NCBI RefSeq assembly: GCF_026236535.1
Contig: NZ_JAHTMW010000004.1
Coordinates: 1 to 64,000 of the forward strand
Length of the DNA: 64,000 bases
DNA from: Streptomyces sp. SKN60
GTDB lineage: Bacteria > Actinomycetota > Actinomycetes > Streptomycetales > Streptomycetaceae
Direction of reading: 5' to 3'
Part shown: in pieces, positions 22,396 through 31,634 of the stretch
Layout of the letters: each line of letters opens with the position of its first letter
Numbering within the stretch: position 1 is the stretch's first letter
Notes under the pieces: model-generated
The model's database searches: none
What the model saw: only the letters and a program-made list of their open reading frames with translations
Told to the model about the DNA's origin: nothing
Position numbers and translations under genes: made by a program

Positions 22396-24456
22396 ATGAC
22401 TCCCATCAGCCGCAGAGGGTTCGTAGGGATCGGGGCGGGGCTCGGGGCCGGGCTGGTCGCCGGGGCGGGGGCGCCGGCCGGCGCGGCACCCGCGGAGGCG
22501 GAGGCGGTGTCGGCGGCCGCGCAGGCGGCCTCCGGCGACATCACCGACGTCAAGCACGTGGTGATCCTCATGCAGGAGAACCGGAGCTTCGACCACTACT
22601 TCGGCCGGCTGCGCGGTGTGCGGGGCTTCGGCGACCGGGCCGCGGGCAACATCCCGGGCGGCTGGGGCATGTTCAACCAGCCCAACTGGGGCGGGCGGCA
22701 GTACCCGTGGAAGCTGAGCGCCACTCCCCCGGCCGGCGGTGTGGACGGCGAGACGCTCGCGCAGTGCAACGGCGACCTGCCGCACAGCTGGACCTCGCAG
22801 CACGCCGCGTGGAACAAGGGCCGGCTCGACAACTGGGTCACCGGCGTCGGCAACACCCGCACCCTCGGCTACCTGGACCGTGGCGACATACCCTTCCACT
22901 ACGCGCTCGCCGACCACTACACCGTCTGCGACGCCTACTTCTGCTCGACGCTCAGCGCGACCGGCCCCAACCGGACCTTCCTGTGGAGCGGCAAGGTCGA
23001 CGCCGCCAGCAAGGACGGCGGCGAGGAGTCCGGGCTGACCTGGGAGACGTACGCGGAGGCCCTGCAGCGCGCCGGCATGAGCTGGAAGGTCTACCAGAAC
23101 GCCCAGGACAACTACGGCGACAACGGTCTGGCCTACTTCAAGAAGTTCACCGACGCCAGGCCGGGCGACCCGCTGTACGACCGGGGCATGGGCTCGGTGC
23201 CGAAGGTGACCGGCTCGACCCCGGACGACATCGCCGCCGCGATCCGCGCCGACGTGGTCGCCGGCACCCTGCCGCAGGTGTCGTGGGTGGTGGCCAGCGA
23301 GGCCTTCTCCGAGCACCCGTACGCCCCGCCGGGCGACGGCGCGCACTTCGTGAACCTGGTGTACCAGGCGCTCGCCGCGAACCCGGAGGTCTTCGACTCC
23401 ACCGTCCTGTTCCTCAACTACGACGAGAACGACGGCTTCTTCGACCACGTGCCGCCGCCGGTCGCGCCGCCCGGCACGGCGGGCGAGTACATCGACGGGG
23501 TGCCGATCGGTCTCGGCTACCGGGTCCCGATGATCGTCATGTCGCCGTGGACCCGGGGCGGCTGGGTGAGCTCCGAGGTCTTCGACCACACCTCGGTGCT
23601 GCGCTTCATGGAGGTCTGGACTGCGGCCCTGGGCACCCCGGCGACCTGCCCGAACATCAGCGCCTGGCGCCGCAGGGTGAGCGGCGACCTGACCGGGGTC
23701 TTCGACTTCGCGCACCCGGTGTACGGGGTGCCGGCGAACCTGCCGTCGACCGCGAAGGTGATCGGCCAGTCCACCTGCGGCCCGCTGCCCAACCCGGCGC
23801 CGCAGGACAACGCCCTGCCGCAGCAGGAGCCGGGCACGCGGCCGGCGCGCTCCGTGCCGTACCAGGTCAACGGCAATCTGGACCGCTTCGAGTTCGGTGC
23901 CGCGGGCAAGATCCTCGCCTGGTTCTCGATGACCAACCAGGGCACGGAGGCGCGCCGGTCCGCGCACTTCTCGATCCATCCGCACCAGTACCGGGACACC
24001 GCCGCCTGGCAGTACACGGTGGACCCGGGCACGACGGCCAGCGACTACTTCAACATCGGGTTCGGCTCGGGCTCCGGGAAGTACGACATCTCGATGATGG
24101 GCCCGAACCGCTTCCTGCGCCGCTTCATCGGCGACGCCTCCAAGGCGGGCAAGGACGTCGAGGTCGCGGCGCGCTACGCGACGGAGCCCGGCACCGGGAA
24201 GACCGCGATCTGGTTCAGGATGACCAACAACGCGTCCGCCGCGGTCACCTTCACCATCCGCTCCGACGCCTATCGGTCGGACGGCCCCTGGACGTACACC
24301 GTGCCGGCGAAGTCGTCCCGCGAGGACTACTTCAACGCCGTCGCCTACACCGACGGCTGGTACGACTTCACGGTCCTCGCCGACATCGACGGCACCTGGT
24401 CGCGCCGCTACACCGGCCACATCGAGACGGGCGCGCCGAGCGTCACCGGCAGCTGA
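22396..24456 (+). CDS. Tat-exported phosphocholine-specific phospholipase C
   Basis: The protein has 686 residues. A twin-arginine signal starts it (ISRRGFVGIGAG, then an Ala/Gly-rich h-region). The catalytic phosphoesterase domain has HVVILMQENRSFDHYFG near residue 55, DHYTVCDAYF, NYDENDGFFDHVPPP and SEVFDHTSVLRFME. These are the metal- and substrate-binding motifs of bacterial non-haemolytic PLCs. Two C-terminal beta-rich repeats follow (about 490-580 and 585-680), the usual DUF756 pair. The enzyme should hydrolyse phosphatidylcholine or sphingomyelin outside the cell. The ATG at 22396 follows GAGGCGGG and begins the signal peptide cleanly. Confidence 0.93.
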   Translation: MTPISRRGFVGIGAGLGAGLVAGAGAPAGAAPAEAEAVSAAAQAASGDITDVKHVVILMQENRSFDHYFGRLRGVRGFGDRAAGNIPGGWGMFNQPNWGGRQYPWKLSATPPAGGVDGETLAQCNGDLPHSWTSQHAAWNKGRLDNWVTGVGNTRTLGYLDRGDIPFHYALADHYTVCDAYFCSTLSATGPNRTFLWSGKVDAASKDGGEESGLTWETYAEALQRAGMSWKVYQNAQDNYGDNGLAYFKKFTDARPGDPLYDRGMGSVPKVTGSTPDDIAAAIRADVVAGTLPQVSWVVASEAFSEHPYAPPGDGAHFVNLVYQALAANPEVFDSTVLFLNYDENDGFFDHVPPPVAPPGTAGEYIDGVPIGLGYRVPMIVMSPWTRGGWVSSEVFDHTSVLRFMEVWTAALGTPATCPNISAWRRRVSGDLTGVFDFAHPVYGVPANLPSTAKVIGQSTCGPLPNPAPQDNALPQQEPGTRPARSVPYQVNGNLDRFEFGAAGKILAWFSMTNQGTEARRSAHFSIHPHQYRDTAAWQYTVDPGTTASDYFNIGFGSGSGKYDISMMGPNRFLRRFIGDASKAGKDVEVAARYATEPGTGKTAIWFRMTNNASAAVTFTIRSDAYRSDGPWTYTVPAKSSREDYFNAVAYTDGWYDFTVLADIDGTWSRRYTGHIETGAPSVTGS

Positions 24457-24488
24457 GCACGCGCACTCCTGCCGTTCCGGCGCGCCGT

Positions 24489-25061
24489 TCAGCGCCGGGG
24501 CGGCAGGACCGTCAGGACGCGCTCGATGAAGGTCTCGAAGTCGCTCATGAAGTCGGTGAGGAACTGCTGCGTGGTGGGGTCGCTGACCTCGCCGTCCTCG
24601 CCGAACAGCCCCGGGGTGAACTGGATGTACGCCTCCGGGGCGTTCATCTGCGGGGAGTTGCAGAAGGAGAGCACCGAGCGCAGGCTCTGCTGGGCGACGG
24701 CGGTGCCGATCTTGCCCGGGGATGCGCCGATCACGGCCGAGGGCTTGTGGGTGAAGGAGTTGGTGCCCCAGGGCCGGCTGGCCCAGTCGATGGCGTTCTT
24801 CAGCCCGCCGGGGATCGAGCGGTTGTACTCGGGCGTGACGAAGAGGATCGCGTCGGAGGCGGCGATGGCCTCCTTGAGGGCGGTGCCCTCGGGCGGGTAG
24901 TCCGCGTCGAAGTCGTGGTTGTAGAGCGGCAGGTCCTTGATGGGGATCTCGCGGAAGTCGAGATTGCGCGGCGCGACGCGGATCAGGGCCTTGGAGAGGA
25001 TCCGGTTGATGGACTTCGCCGACAGGCTGCCGACGAAGTAGCCGACCTTGTACGTGGTCAT
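24489..25061 (-). CDS. NADPH-dependent FMN reductase
   Basis: The protein has 190 residues with a flavodoxin-like fold. Motifs are VGYFVGSLSAKSINR (phosphate loop), LYNHDFDADYPPEG, FVTPEYNRSIPGGLKNAIDW and ASPGKIGTAVAQQSLRS. These match the NAD(P)H:FMN/quinone reductase (ChrR/YieF) family, so it probably reduces FMN, quinones or xenobiotics. GAAGGA precedes the ATG. It is divergent from the type II NADH dehydrogenase gene, which is also a flavoenzyme using NAD(P)H. Confidence 0.92.
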   Translation of the reverse strand: MTTYKVGYFVGSLSAKSINRILSKALIRVAPRNLDFREIPIKDLPLYNHDFDADYPPEGTALKEAIAASDAILFVTPEYNRSIPGGLKNAIDWASRPWGTNSFTHKPSAVIGASPGKIGTAVAQQSLRSVLSFCNSPQMNAPEAYIQFTPGLFGEDGEVSDPTTQQFLTDFMSDFETFIERVLTVLPPRR

Positions 25062-25263
25062 GCGGATGCCGTCCTTCGTCTTCGCGGGGAGAGGGGGACG
25101 TCCCTGGCGAAGCTAACCCGGTCCGGGGTGGTCGGCGACCCGGGCGGGTGGGGCCGGGTCCCTCGAACAGCGCCACCCTTTTGCCGGATATGCACGCTTT
25201 CCGGATGATGGGTGAGGTCAGGACAAGGCGCACGGCGCAAGGCGTGGAAAGGCGGACTTCACC

Positions 25264-26631
25264 GTGTCTCGACCGAGGATCCTCGTGGTGGGCGCCGGCT
25301 TCGCCGGGGTGGGGTGCGTCCGGCGCCTCGAACGGCGGCTGACCCCGCGGGAGGCCGCGATCTCGCTGCTCTCGCCCTTCTCGTACCAGCTCTACCTGCC
25401 GCTGCTTCCGCAGGTCGCGTCCGGGGTGCTGACGCCGCAGTCGGTCGCGCTGTCGCTGCGGCGCAGCGAGCGGCACCGCACCCGGATCATCCCCGGCGGC
25501 GCGATCGGCATCGACACCGAGGCCAAGGTCGTCGTGGTGCGCACGATCACCGGCGAGACGGAGACAGAGCCGTACGACCACCTGGTCCTGGCCCCCGGCA
25601 GCGTCACCCGCACCTTCGACATCCCCGGTCTGGCGGAGCACGCCCGCGGCATGAAGACGCTCGCCGAGGCCGCGTACGTCCGCGACCATGTGATCGCCCA
25701 GCTGGATCTGGCGGACGCCAGCCAGGACGAGGCCGAGCGGGCGGCGCGGCTGCAGTTCGTGGTGGTCGGCGGCGGGTACGCGGGCACCGAGACGGCCGCC
25801 TGCCTCCAGCTGCTCACCCACAACGCGGTCAAGCGCTATCCGCGGCTCGACCCGAAGCTGATCAGGTGGCATCTGATCGACATCGCGCCCACGTTGATGC
25901 CCGAGCTCGGGCCCAAGCTCGGCGGCGCGGCCCTGGAGATCCTGCGCAAGCGCGGGATCGAGGTGTCGCTCGGGGTGTCGGTGGCCTCGGTGGACGACGA
26001 GAACGTGACGCTCACCGACGGGCGTGTGCTGCCCAGCCGCACCCTGATCTGGACGGCCGGCGTCGCGGCCAGCCCGCTCATCGGCACCCTCGGCGCCGAG
26101 ACGATGCGCGGCCGGCTCGTGGTCGGCGCGGACATGGTGGTGCCGGGCCTTCCCGGGGTGTACGCGCTGGGCGACGCGGCGGCCGTGCCGGACCTGGCGA
26201 AGGGCGAGGAGAACGCGATCTGCCCGCCGACCGCCCAGCACGCCATGCGCCAGGGCAAGGTGATCGCCGACAACCTGGTCGCGACCCTGCGCGGCGAGCC
26301 GACCCGTCCGTACGTGCACAAGGACCTCGGCCTGGTGGTGGACCTCGGCGGACTCGACGGCGTGTCCAAGCCGCTGGGCATCGAACTGCACGGCATGCCC
26401 GCGCAGGCGGTGGCCCGCGGCTACCACTGGGCGGCCCTCCGCACCAACGTCGCCAAGACCCGCGTGATGACCAACTGGCTGCTCAACGCGATCGCCGGCG
26501 ACGACTACGTCCGCACCGGCTTCCTCGCCTCGAAGGCCGGCACACTCCGCGACTTCGAGTACACCGACGCCTACCTCACCCCCGACCAGGTCCGCGCACA
26601 CACCGCCGCGCTGCGCGCCGCCACGTCCTGA
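25264..26631 (+). CDS. ndh: type II NADH dehydrogenase (NDH-2)
   Basis: The protein has 455 residues and two Rossmann motifs: ILVVGAGFAGVGCVRRL for FAD at the N-terminus and FVVVGGGYAGTETAA for NADH at about 162. The quinone-side motif CPPTAQHAMRQGKVIADN and GVYALGDAAAVPD are also present. It is a membrane-associated, non-proton-pumping NADH:menaquinone oxidoreductase. Translation starts at a GTG with a weak GGAAAGGCGG upstream. No Rex-type operator is evident in the 200-bp divergent region. It ends convergent with a small secreted protein gene, separated by a strong terminator hairpin. Confidence 0.92.
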   Translation: MSRPRILVVGAGFAGVGCVRRLERRLTPREAAISLLSPFSYQLYLPLLPQVASGVLTPQSVALSLRRSERHRTRIIPGGAIGIDTEAKVVVVRTITGETETEPYDHLVLAPGSVTRTFDIPGLAEHARGMKTLAEAAYVRDHVIAQLDLADASQDEAERAARLQFVVVGGGYAGTETAACLQLLTHNAVKRYPRLDPKLIRWHLIDIAPTLMPELGPKLGGAALEILRKRGIEVSLGVSVASVDDENVTLTDGRVLPSRTLIWTAGVAASPLIGTLGAETMRGRLVVGADMVVPGLPGVYALGDAAAVPDLAKGEENAICPPTAQHAMRQGKVIADNLVATLRGEPTRPYVHKDLGLVVDLGGLDGVSKPLGIELHGMPAQAVARGYHWAALRTNVAKTRVMTNWLLNAIAGDDYVRTGFLASKAGTLRDFEYTDAYLTPDQVRAHTAALRAATS

Positions 26632-26672
26632 CCGAGGCGCGGGTCAGCGCCGCGTGCGGCGCCGTTACTGCT

Positions 26673-26717
26673 CCCGCCGGTGCGCCACCCGGGAGCGGGT
26701 CGCGGCGCACCGGCGGG
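26673..26717. terminator. 14-bp bidirectional terminator hairpin
   Basis: CCCGCCGGTGCGCC (26673-26686) pairs perfectly with GGCGCACCGGCGGG (26704-26717). The 17-base loop itself can form a small ACCCG/CGGGT stem. It lies between convergent ndh and the secreted-protein gene. Confidence 0.75.
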
Positions 26718-26742
26718 GCAGGGCGGAGGCGACGGACGGGAC

Positions 26743-27210
26743 TCAGATGTCGATCACGCGGTAGGCGATCGTGTAGACGCCGCCGGAGCCCTCCAGGGAG
26801 CGGTACTGGACCTCGGCGCCGGCCTCGGTGCCGGTGACGAGGGTGGCGCCCAGCTTGTCGGAGCCGAAGGTGTCCTTGTCCCAGAGGGTGAGGGTGCGGG
26901 CCTGCTCGCGGCCGAGGATCAGGGCCGAGTTGCCGTTGCCGTCGGTCAGGGAGCGGACGTAGCCGGAGCCCATGGTCTGGTACGAGATGCCGTTGCCGGG
27001 CCACACCTTGACCTGGTTGCCGTTGGCGTCGGTGATGTTGAGGTAGGCCTCGTCGTGGTTGCCCTCGCTGTTCTGGTGGCAGGTCAGCTCAAGGAGCTCG
27101 ATCTTCACGTAGTCGATCGGCTCGGCCTGGGCGGTGCCGGCGAAGACGCCGAGGCTGCCGAGTCCGAGCAGCGCGGCGGCGGCCATCCGGACGGTGCGGC
27201 TCTTGTTCAT
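26743..27210 (-). CDS. small secreted protein of unknown function
   Basis: The protein has 155 residues. A Sec signal peptide is clear: a basic start (MNKSRTVR), a hydrophobic core and cleavage after AGTAQA. The mature part begins EPIDYVKIELLELTC and is beta-rich, with one cysteine, YLNITDANGNQVKVWP and LTLWDKDTFGSDKLG. The last motif resembles a C2-like calcium/lipid-binding sandwich, but that is only an impression. GGGGGA precedes the ATG. Export to the cell surface or medium is well supported; the role is not known. Confidence 0.8.
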   Translation of the reverse strand: MNKSRTVRMAAAALLGLGSLGVFAGTAQAEPIDYVKIELLELTCHQNSEGNHDEAYLNITDANGNQVKVWPGNGISYQTMGSGYVRSLTDGNGNSALILGREQARTLTLWDKDTFGSDKLGATLVTGTEAGAEVQYRSLEGSGGVYTIAYRVIDI

Positions 27211-27356
27211 GGTGATTCCCCCAGTGTCGTGACGTCACCTCGGGTGACGTGCGGTGTGTGACGTGCGGTGTGCGTCCCCGCCGTGCCGGCGGGTCCGGTG
27301 TCGTGCCGTTTCCCCCCGGCACGTCCCTCACTGTGCCCGGCCCGCGGAGGCCGGTT

Positions 27357-28112
27357 CTACGCGCGTTCCGCTGGACGGAACAGCCCGGCGGGAGACACCG
27401 CGGGCATCCCCCGGGCGAGGCCGCGGGCCAGCGCGCCGGCCGCCTCGGCGACGGCCTCGGCCAGCGGTTCCAGGGCCCGTCCGGCGCGGATCATGCCGGC
27501 AACCGCGGCCACCGTCCGGCCGTCCGGCGCCCGTACGGGAAGGGCCGCGCAGCACACCCCGGCCATCACGTCCTCGCGGTCGAGGACGGCGCCCGCGCGG
27601 CGGGGCCCGCGCAGGGCGAGGCCCGCCGCCGTGTCGAGGCGGAAGCCGACCCCGTCGCGTACCGGCACCACCGGCTCCAGCTCCCCCGGCACCGAACTCA
27701 CCGTCAGGGCCTGGTCCTCCCGCTCCACCACGAGCAGCACGCTCGCCCCGGTCGACGCCCGCAGCCGGTGCAGCGGCAGGCGCGCGGCGGCCCGCAGGCC
27801 CGGGTGGGGCTCCCAGGCGAGGCCGAGGCGGTAGAGCTGGGGGCCGACCCGGTATCGCCGGTCGCGGCGCTCGACGGCGCCGACGGCCACGAGCTGGTCG
27901 AGCAGCCGGTGTGCGGTGCCCTTCGGCACCCCGCAGGCCAGCGCGAGTTCGGTGACGCCCGCCGGCTCGTCGCCGTGTCGCCGTAACGCCTCCAGGAGCG
28001 CGAACGCCCCTTCCAGGACGCCCCGTCCGCCCCGGTTCGCGGTGTCTCCGCGCCCCGGCGTGGCTCTGTGTCCCGGCGTGTCTCCGTGTCCCGCCGATGC
28101 GGCGTGTTCCAT
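27357..28112 (-). CDS. IclR family transcriptional regulator
   Basis: The protein has 251 residues. A winged helix-turn-helix spans about 32-95 (ALLEALRRHGDEPAGVTELA, CGVPKGTAHRLLDQLV). The IclR effector domain follows, with the usual ALPVRAPDGRTVAAVAGMI motif near 200. The first 30 residues are an odd Gly/Asp/Arg-rich tail built of repeats of about six residues (GHGDTPGHRATPGRGDT). The ATG has GGGGGGA upstream. The target genes are not obvious. A 6-bp inverted repeat TTCGCG/CGCGAA at 28213-28230, about 100 bases upstream, could be an autoregulatory site. Confidence 0.88.
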   Translation of the reverse strand: MEHAASAGHGDTPGHRATPGRGDTANRGGRGVLEGAFALLEALRRHGDEPAGVTELALACGVPKGTAHRLLDQLVAVGAVERRDRRYRVGPQLYRLGLAWEPHPGLRAAARLPLHRLRASTGASVLLVVEREDQALTVSSVPGELEPVVPVRDGVGFRLDTAAGLALRGPRRAGAVLDREDVMAGVCCAALPVRAPDGRTVAAVAGMIRAGRALEPLAEAVAEAAGALARGLARGMPAVSPAGLFRPAERA

Positions 28113-28249
28113 GTGTCCCCCCGGACCACTCCCGCCCGGCCGCGACCCCCGACGGCGCGGCTCCGGACGCAGGGGACACCATGCGGCAGAACGGACGTAC
28201 CGGCCAAGCCTTTTCGCGGCGTGGCGCGAACGGGACGACCAAGCACCGC

Positions 28250-29035
28250 TCAGCCGGCGAGCACCGACGCCGGCCCCATGACGACGACCGGTTCACGGGC
28301 CGGGTCGAGGGCGCGCAGCAGTTCCGTCATGTCCTCGCGGGGCAGCGAGACGCAGGCCTGGGTGGGGCCCCCGTGGTCGACGTGGATCCACACCCCGCCG
28401 CCGGCCTCCGGTCCGAGCGGGCGTTCCTTGTTGAGCGGGGTGGTGCCGGGGATCCGGTTGTAGTCGATGGCCACGACGTAGTCGAAGGAGCCCTCCAGGG
28501 GCTCACCGAGGAATCCGGTTCCCGAGACCGCGAACTCCTCGTCCTGGTCGTACGGGAACCGTGCGCCGGGGTCGGGCAGCCGGCCGCCCGCGTCGCCGAT
28601 CCGGAACACGCCGATCGGCGAGCGGAGGTCGCCCGCCGTGTGCGCGTCGGTCCAGCCGCGCAGCGCGTTGTGTCCGGTCCAGGGTCCCGCGGTGCGGTGC
28701 CAGCGGCCCGCCGGGTCCCGCTGGTGGAGCACGGCGGTGGCCACGTTGCCGTCGGGGCCGTCGCCGGTCACCACGAGCACCTGGGTGGTGCCGTCGGGGA
28801 TCCGGCCGTGGGTCCGCGGGCCGATGCCGGGGATCCGCGAGGGGGCCCGGTTCGCCGCGTCCGGCCGCTCCTGGGCGGGGGCCTTGGAGGCGGCGGGTGC
28901 CGGGGCGGGCGGCGCGGGCCTCGGCTCGCCGGCGGTACAGCCGGTGAGGACGCCGGCCAGCACCAGGGCCGAGAACAGCGTGCCGGTCAGGGCGCGGGTC
29001 GGGAGGGTGACGGTGGTGCCCTTGCGGACGGGCAT
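28250..29035 (-). CDS. L,D-transpeptidase-like lipoprotein
   Basis: The protein has 261 residues. A lipoprotein signal peptide ends in a lipobox (LAGVLTGC, Cys near 27), followed by a Pro/Ala-rich linker. The C-terminal domain has the YkuD-like active site in VDHGGPTQACVSLP, with His before and the nucleophile Cys in QACVSLP, and a distal RSPIGVFRIGDAGG motif. It should act at the outer face of the membrane on peptidoglycan, though the canonical HXXSHGC motif is only loosely kept. I chose the ATG at 29035, which follows GGAGGAG. Confidence 0.8.
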   Translation of the reverse strand: MPVRKGTTVTLPTRALTGTLFSALVLAGVLTGCTAGEPRPAPPAPAPAASKAPAQERPDAANRAPSRIPGIGPRTHGRIPDGTTQVLVVTGDGPDGNVATAVLHQRDPAGRWHRTAGPWTGHNALRGWTDAHTAGDLRSPIGVFRIGDAGGRLPDPGARFPYDQDEEFAVSGTGFLGEPLEGSFDYVVAIDYNRIPGTTPLNKERPLGPEAGGGVWIHVDHGGPTQACVSLPREDMTELLRALDPAREPVVVMGPASVLAG

Positions 29036-29182
29036 GGGGAGGGCTCCTCCGGGGCTCGGGGCAATGCCGGAATCCGTACCCGGTGCGCGCCGGCCCTGTC
29101 GCGCGGCCGGTGCCGCCTCACCCGTCCGGGCGAGGCCCGATTGCGGTTGACTCCCTGTACGGCGGCGGGATTTCCTGCCCGC

Positions 29183-29674
29183 ATGAGCGAACCGCACGAG
29201 CTGCGCATCGAAACCATCGACCCCGCCGACCCGGCGGCGGCCCCCGCCCTCCTCGCGGACTGGCGGCTCATCCACAACACGATCATCCCGACGGCGCCGC
29301 TGTCGGAGGCCGACGTGCGCGAACGCGCGGGCCGCAACCGGCTGGACGTCGCCTATCTGGACGGCGTGGCCGTCGGCTGCTCCACGGTCCGCCCGCCCGA
29401 CGACGAGACCCCGGCGGCCACGGTCATCTCCCGGATCATGCCCTCACACCGGCGCCGCGGCTTCGGCACGACGCTGTACGAGCGCGGCCTCGCGCACGCC
29501 CGGACGCTGAGCGACGCGGGCGTGGAGACGGTGGTCCTCGCGACCAACGAGGAGGGGCTCGCGTTCGCGCTGGCGCGCGGGTTCGTGGAGACCGAGCGCT
29601 ATGTACTGCCCGGCGACACCGTGCCGTTCGTGTCACTGCGGCTCGCCGACGAGGCGCCGGGCGGGGACGCGTAA
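29183..29674 (+). CDS. GNAT family N-acetyltransferase
   Basis: The protein has 163 residues. The acetyl-CoA motif A is RIMPSHRRRGFGTTLYERGLAHA (R-R-G-F-G-T loop near residue 93), with a C-terminal ATNEEGLAFALARGFVETERY typical of the fold. N-terminal residues ADWRLIHNTIIPTAPLSE fit the alpha1-alpha2 region. The substrate is unknown. There is no Shine-Dalgarno before the ATG at 29183, so it may be leaderless or poorly translated. It is divergent from the L,D-transpeptidase-like gene. Confidence 0.85.
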   Translation: MSEPHELRIETIDPADPAAAPALLADWRLIHNTIIPTAPLSEADVRERAGRNRLDVAYLDGVAVGCSTVRPPDDETPAATVISRIMPSHRRRGFGTTLYERGLAHARTLSDAGVETVVLATNEEGLAFALARGFVETERYVLPGDTVPFVSLRLADEAPGGDA

Positions 29675-29714
29675 CCCCCTGGACGACGGCCCCGGGGTAC
29701 GGCATCCTCGGGGC

Positions 29715-29750
29715 ATGATCAAGAGAATCGAGCACCCCACCAGCCGGTGA
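29715..29750 (+). CDS. possible 11-residue leader ORF, leaderless
   Basis: ATG at 29715 follows a CATCCT -10-like hexamer (29703-29708) by six bases, the spacing of Streptomyces leaderless genes. The peptide MIKRIEHPTSR ends in a TGA that overlaps the GTG of the next gene (GTGA). The frame could therefore deliver ribosomes to that gene by termination-reinitiation. There is no run of a single amino acid to suggest attenuation. Confidence 0.35.
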   Translation: MIKRIEHPTSR

Positions 29751-31576
29751 GCGCCCGCGACGAGCGCGCGGCGCTCACCGACCGGCCCTCGCTGTACGCC
29801 TACGCCCTGAGCCTGATCGAAGCCGGCCCCCGAGAGGGCCCCGCTTCGGGCGCGGTCACCCGCCGCCAGGGCTTCCCGCTGCCCGCCGAGCCACCGCTGC
29901 CGGACGGCCCCCGACTGCGCGGCAAGAAGGGCTTCGCCGCCGTCCGGGCCGCCCTCGGCCCGCTGCTCGCCGGGCCCGACACCCCCGAGGCGGCCGAAGA
30001 GGTCCACCGCCGTCTCGCCGAACTCCCCATGCACACCGGCGCGGTGGTCGGCGCGGTCCTGTCCATGCCGCTCGACGATCCGGCGGCGGCCCGAGCGGTG
30101 GCCCGCCGTCTGGTGCGCACCGGCACCCTGAGCAAGCCGGTGTGCGTCGGCCTCGCGCTGCTCCGGCGGCTGGGCGAGCCCGAGGACATCCCGGTACTGC
30201 GGGTTCTTACCCATCTCGACGGGCTCCTGGAGCTCGCGCTCACCGCCCTGGAACCGCTCGACCCGCGCACCGCCGCGCTGCGCCGGCTGGACCTCCGGAC
30301 GCGGGAGACCGACCGCCTGCGTCCGTTCGTGGACGCGCTGCTCTCCGGCGGGGCGTGCGATGTGCGGGCGCTGCTGATCGGGCTGCCGGCCGACCTGCGT
30401 GCCGTCGGTCCCTCCCCCGCCCGTCGGATCGCCGAGGCGATCGGCCTCGCGGCGCTGCTGCGCCGTAAGCCGGTGGACCCGCGGCTGCTCGCCCGTGCGG
30501 CCCGGCTGTTGGTGCGGATGGCGAGCCCGCGCGACTACGCGGCCGAGGTCCGCTCGTACCGCGAGGCGGTCGAGGTCTGCGAGCTCGTGGTCCGGCGTGC
30601 CGCCGCGCTCCCGTCGGGCGTCGACCACGCCGCCGTGCTGCTCTCGCTCGCCGTCGACCTGCACAGCGGGGCGACCCGGCTGCTGACGTGGCGGGACGGG
30701 CAGGTCGAGCAGCTGCTCGACGCGCTCGGTGCGCTGCTCCACTCCCCCGCGTGGGAGGGCGTGTTCACCGAGCCGGACCCGGCGGTCGAGGCCGACCTGT
30801 CTCCGGCGGTACGGCGCCGGGCGGAGTGGCTGCGGTACACCCGGGACCGGGTGTTCCTGGATCCGCCGCCGGACGGCCGGCTGCGGATCGAGGTGCTCTC
30901 GCGCGATCCGGACGACGGCGACCCGCTGGAGACCCGCTTCCTGCTCGACGGCGAGCCGCTGGTGCCCGCGGTGTTCGGGCGGGGCGCGGGCAACTCCCCG
31001 GAGTACCTCCTGGGCGACGGACGGCTGCGGGCGACGGAGGAGCCCCGGGACGTCCAGCTGGCCGAGGCCTGGTGCACCGAGGGCTGCTGCGGTGCGCTGT
31101 GGGTGACGGTCGTGCGCGAGGGCGACGCGGTGGTGTGGCGCGACTGGCGGCTGCCGAGCCTGCTCCCGGGCGGCGCGCCCGCGCCCGTACTCCCGGCGTA
31201 CCGCTTCGACGCCGTCGCGTACGACGCGGAGGTCGCCCGGGCGAGCGCGGAGACCCGCTGGTCGTGGTCGGCCCGCGTCACCGCGCGGCTGGTCAAGGAG
31301 GAGCTGAACGCGCGTCGGGAACTCCTGGGCCGCTGGGACTGCCGCCTCAGCTATGCCATGTCACCGACCCGCACTCCGGAGACCACCGAGGTGTGGTTCG
31401 TCTACCGGCCCGGCACCTTCGAGGGCACGGCGACGGAGGACGGGCCGTGGATCCAGTTCCGCTGGGAGCTGCCCGACGACGGCACGCCGCCGGCCGAACG
31501 CGCGGCGGCCGCGCTGCGCAGGCTCGCGACGGAGGACCCGCGCGGCTTCGCCCACTGCGCGGGCGGGATCCGGTGA
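29747..31576 (+). CDS. large hypothetical protein, possibly helical-repeat plus beta domain
   Basis: The protein has 609 residues and I do not recognise its family. The first 370 residues are Leu/Ala/Arg-rich helices with a HEAT-like feel (VVGAVLSMPLDDPAAARAVARR, DVRALLIGLPADLRAV). The C-terminal 230 residues look mixed alpha/beta, with an AWCTEGCCGALWVTVVREG segment containing a CxxxCC motif and a repeated Trp-rich pattern (VVWRDWRLPS, WIQFRWELP). It has no signal peptide or membrane helix, so it should be cytosolic. The GTG start overlaps the stop of the upstream 11-codon frame; no separate Shine-Dalgarno is seen. Confidence 0.75.
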   Translation: MSARDERAALTDRPSLYAYALSLIEAGPREGPASGAVTRRQGFPLPAEPPLPDGPRLRGKKGFAAVRAALGPLLAGPDTPEAAEEVHRRLAELPMHTGAVVGAVLSMPLDDPAAARAVARRLVRTGTLSKPVCVGLALLRRLGEPEDIPVLRVLTHLDGLLELALTALEPLDPRTAALRRLDLRTRETDRLRPFVDALLSGGACDVRALLIGLPADLRAVGPSPARRIAEAIGLAALLRRKPVDPRLLARAARLLVRMASPRDYAAEVRSYREAVEVCELVVRRAAALPSGVDHAAVLLSLAVDLHSGATRLLTWRDGQVEQLLDALGALLHSPAWEGVFTEPDPAVEADLSPAVRRRAEWLRYTRDRVFLDPPPDGRLRIEVLSRDPDDGDPLETRFLLDGEPLVPAVFGRGAGNSPEYLLGDGRLRATEEPRDVQLAEAWCTEGCCGALWVTVVREGDAVVWRDWRLPSLLPGGAPAPVLPAYRFDAVAYDAEVARASAETRWSWSARVTARLVKEELNARRELLGRWDCRLSYAMSPTRTPETTEVWFVYRPGTFEGTATEDGPWIQFRWELPDDGTPPAERAAAALRRLATEDPRGFAHCAGGIR

Positions 31577-31634
31577 CCGGGCGGAATCCGGTGACCGGGC
31601 CCGCCGGGCCGTACATCGTGACGCCCGCACCGTA

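Noticed and set aside
25062..25263. Rex-type NADH-responsive operator upstream of ndh
   Set aside because: I looked for a TTGTGnnnnnnCACAA-like palindrome and found only two direct CCGGAT hexamers, which is not convincing.
22288..26601. 1437-codon frame antisense to phospholipase C, FMN reductase and ndh
   Set aside because: It overlaps three well-supported genes, has no recognisable domain and is explained by the high G/C content that removes stop codons from shadow frames.
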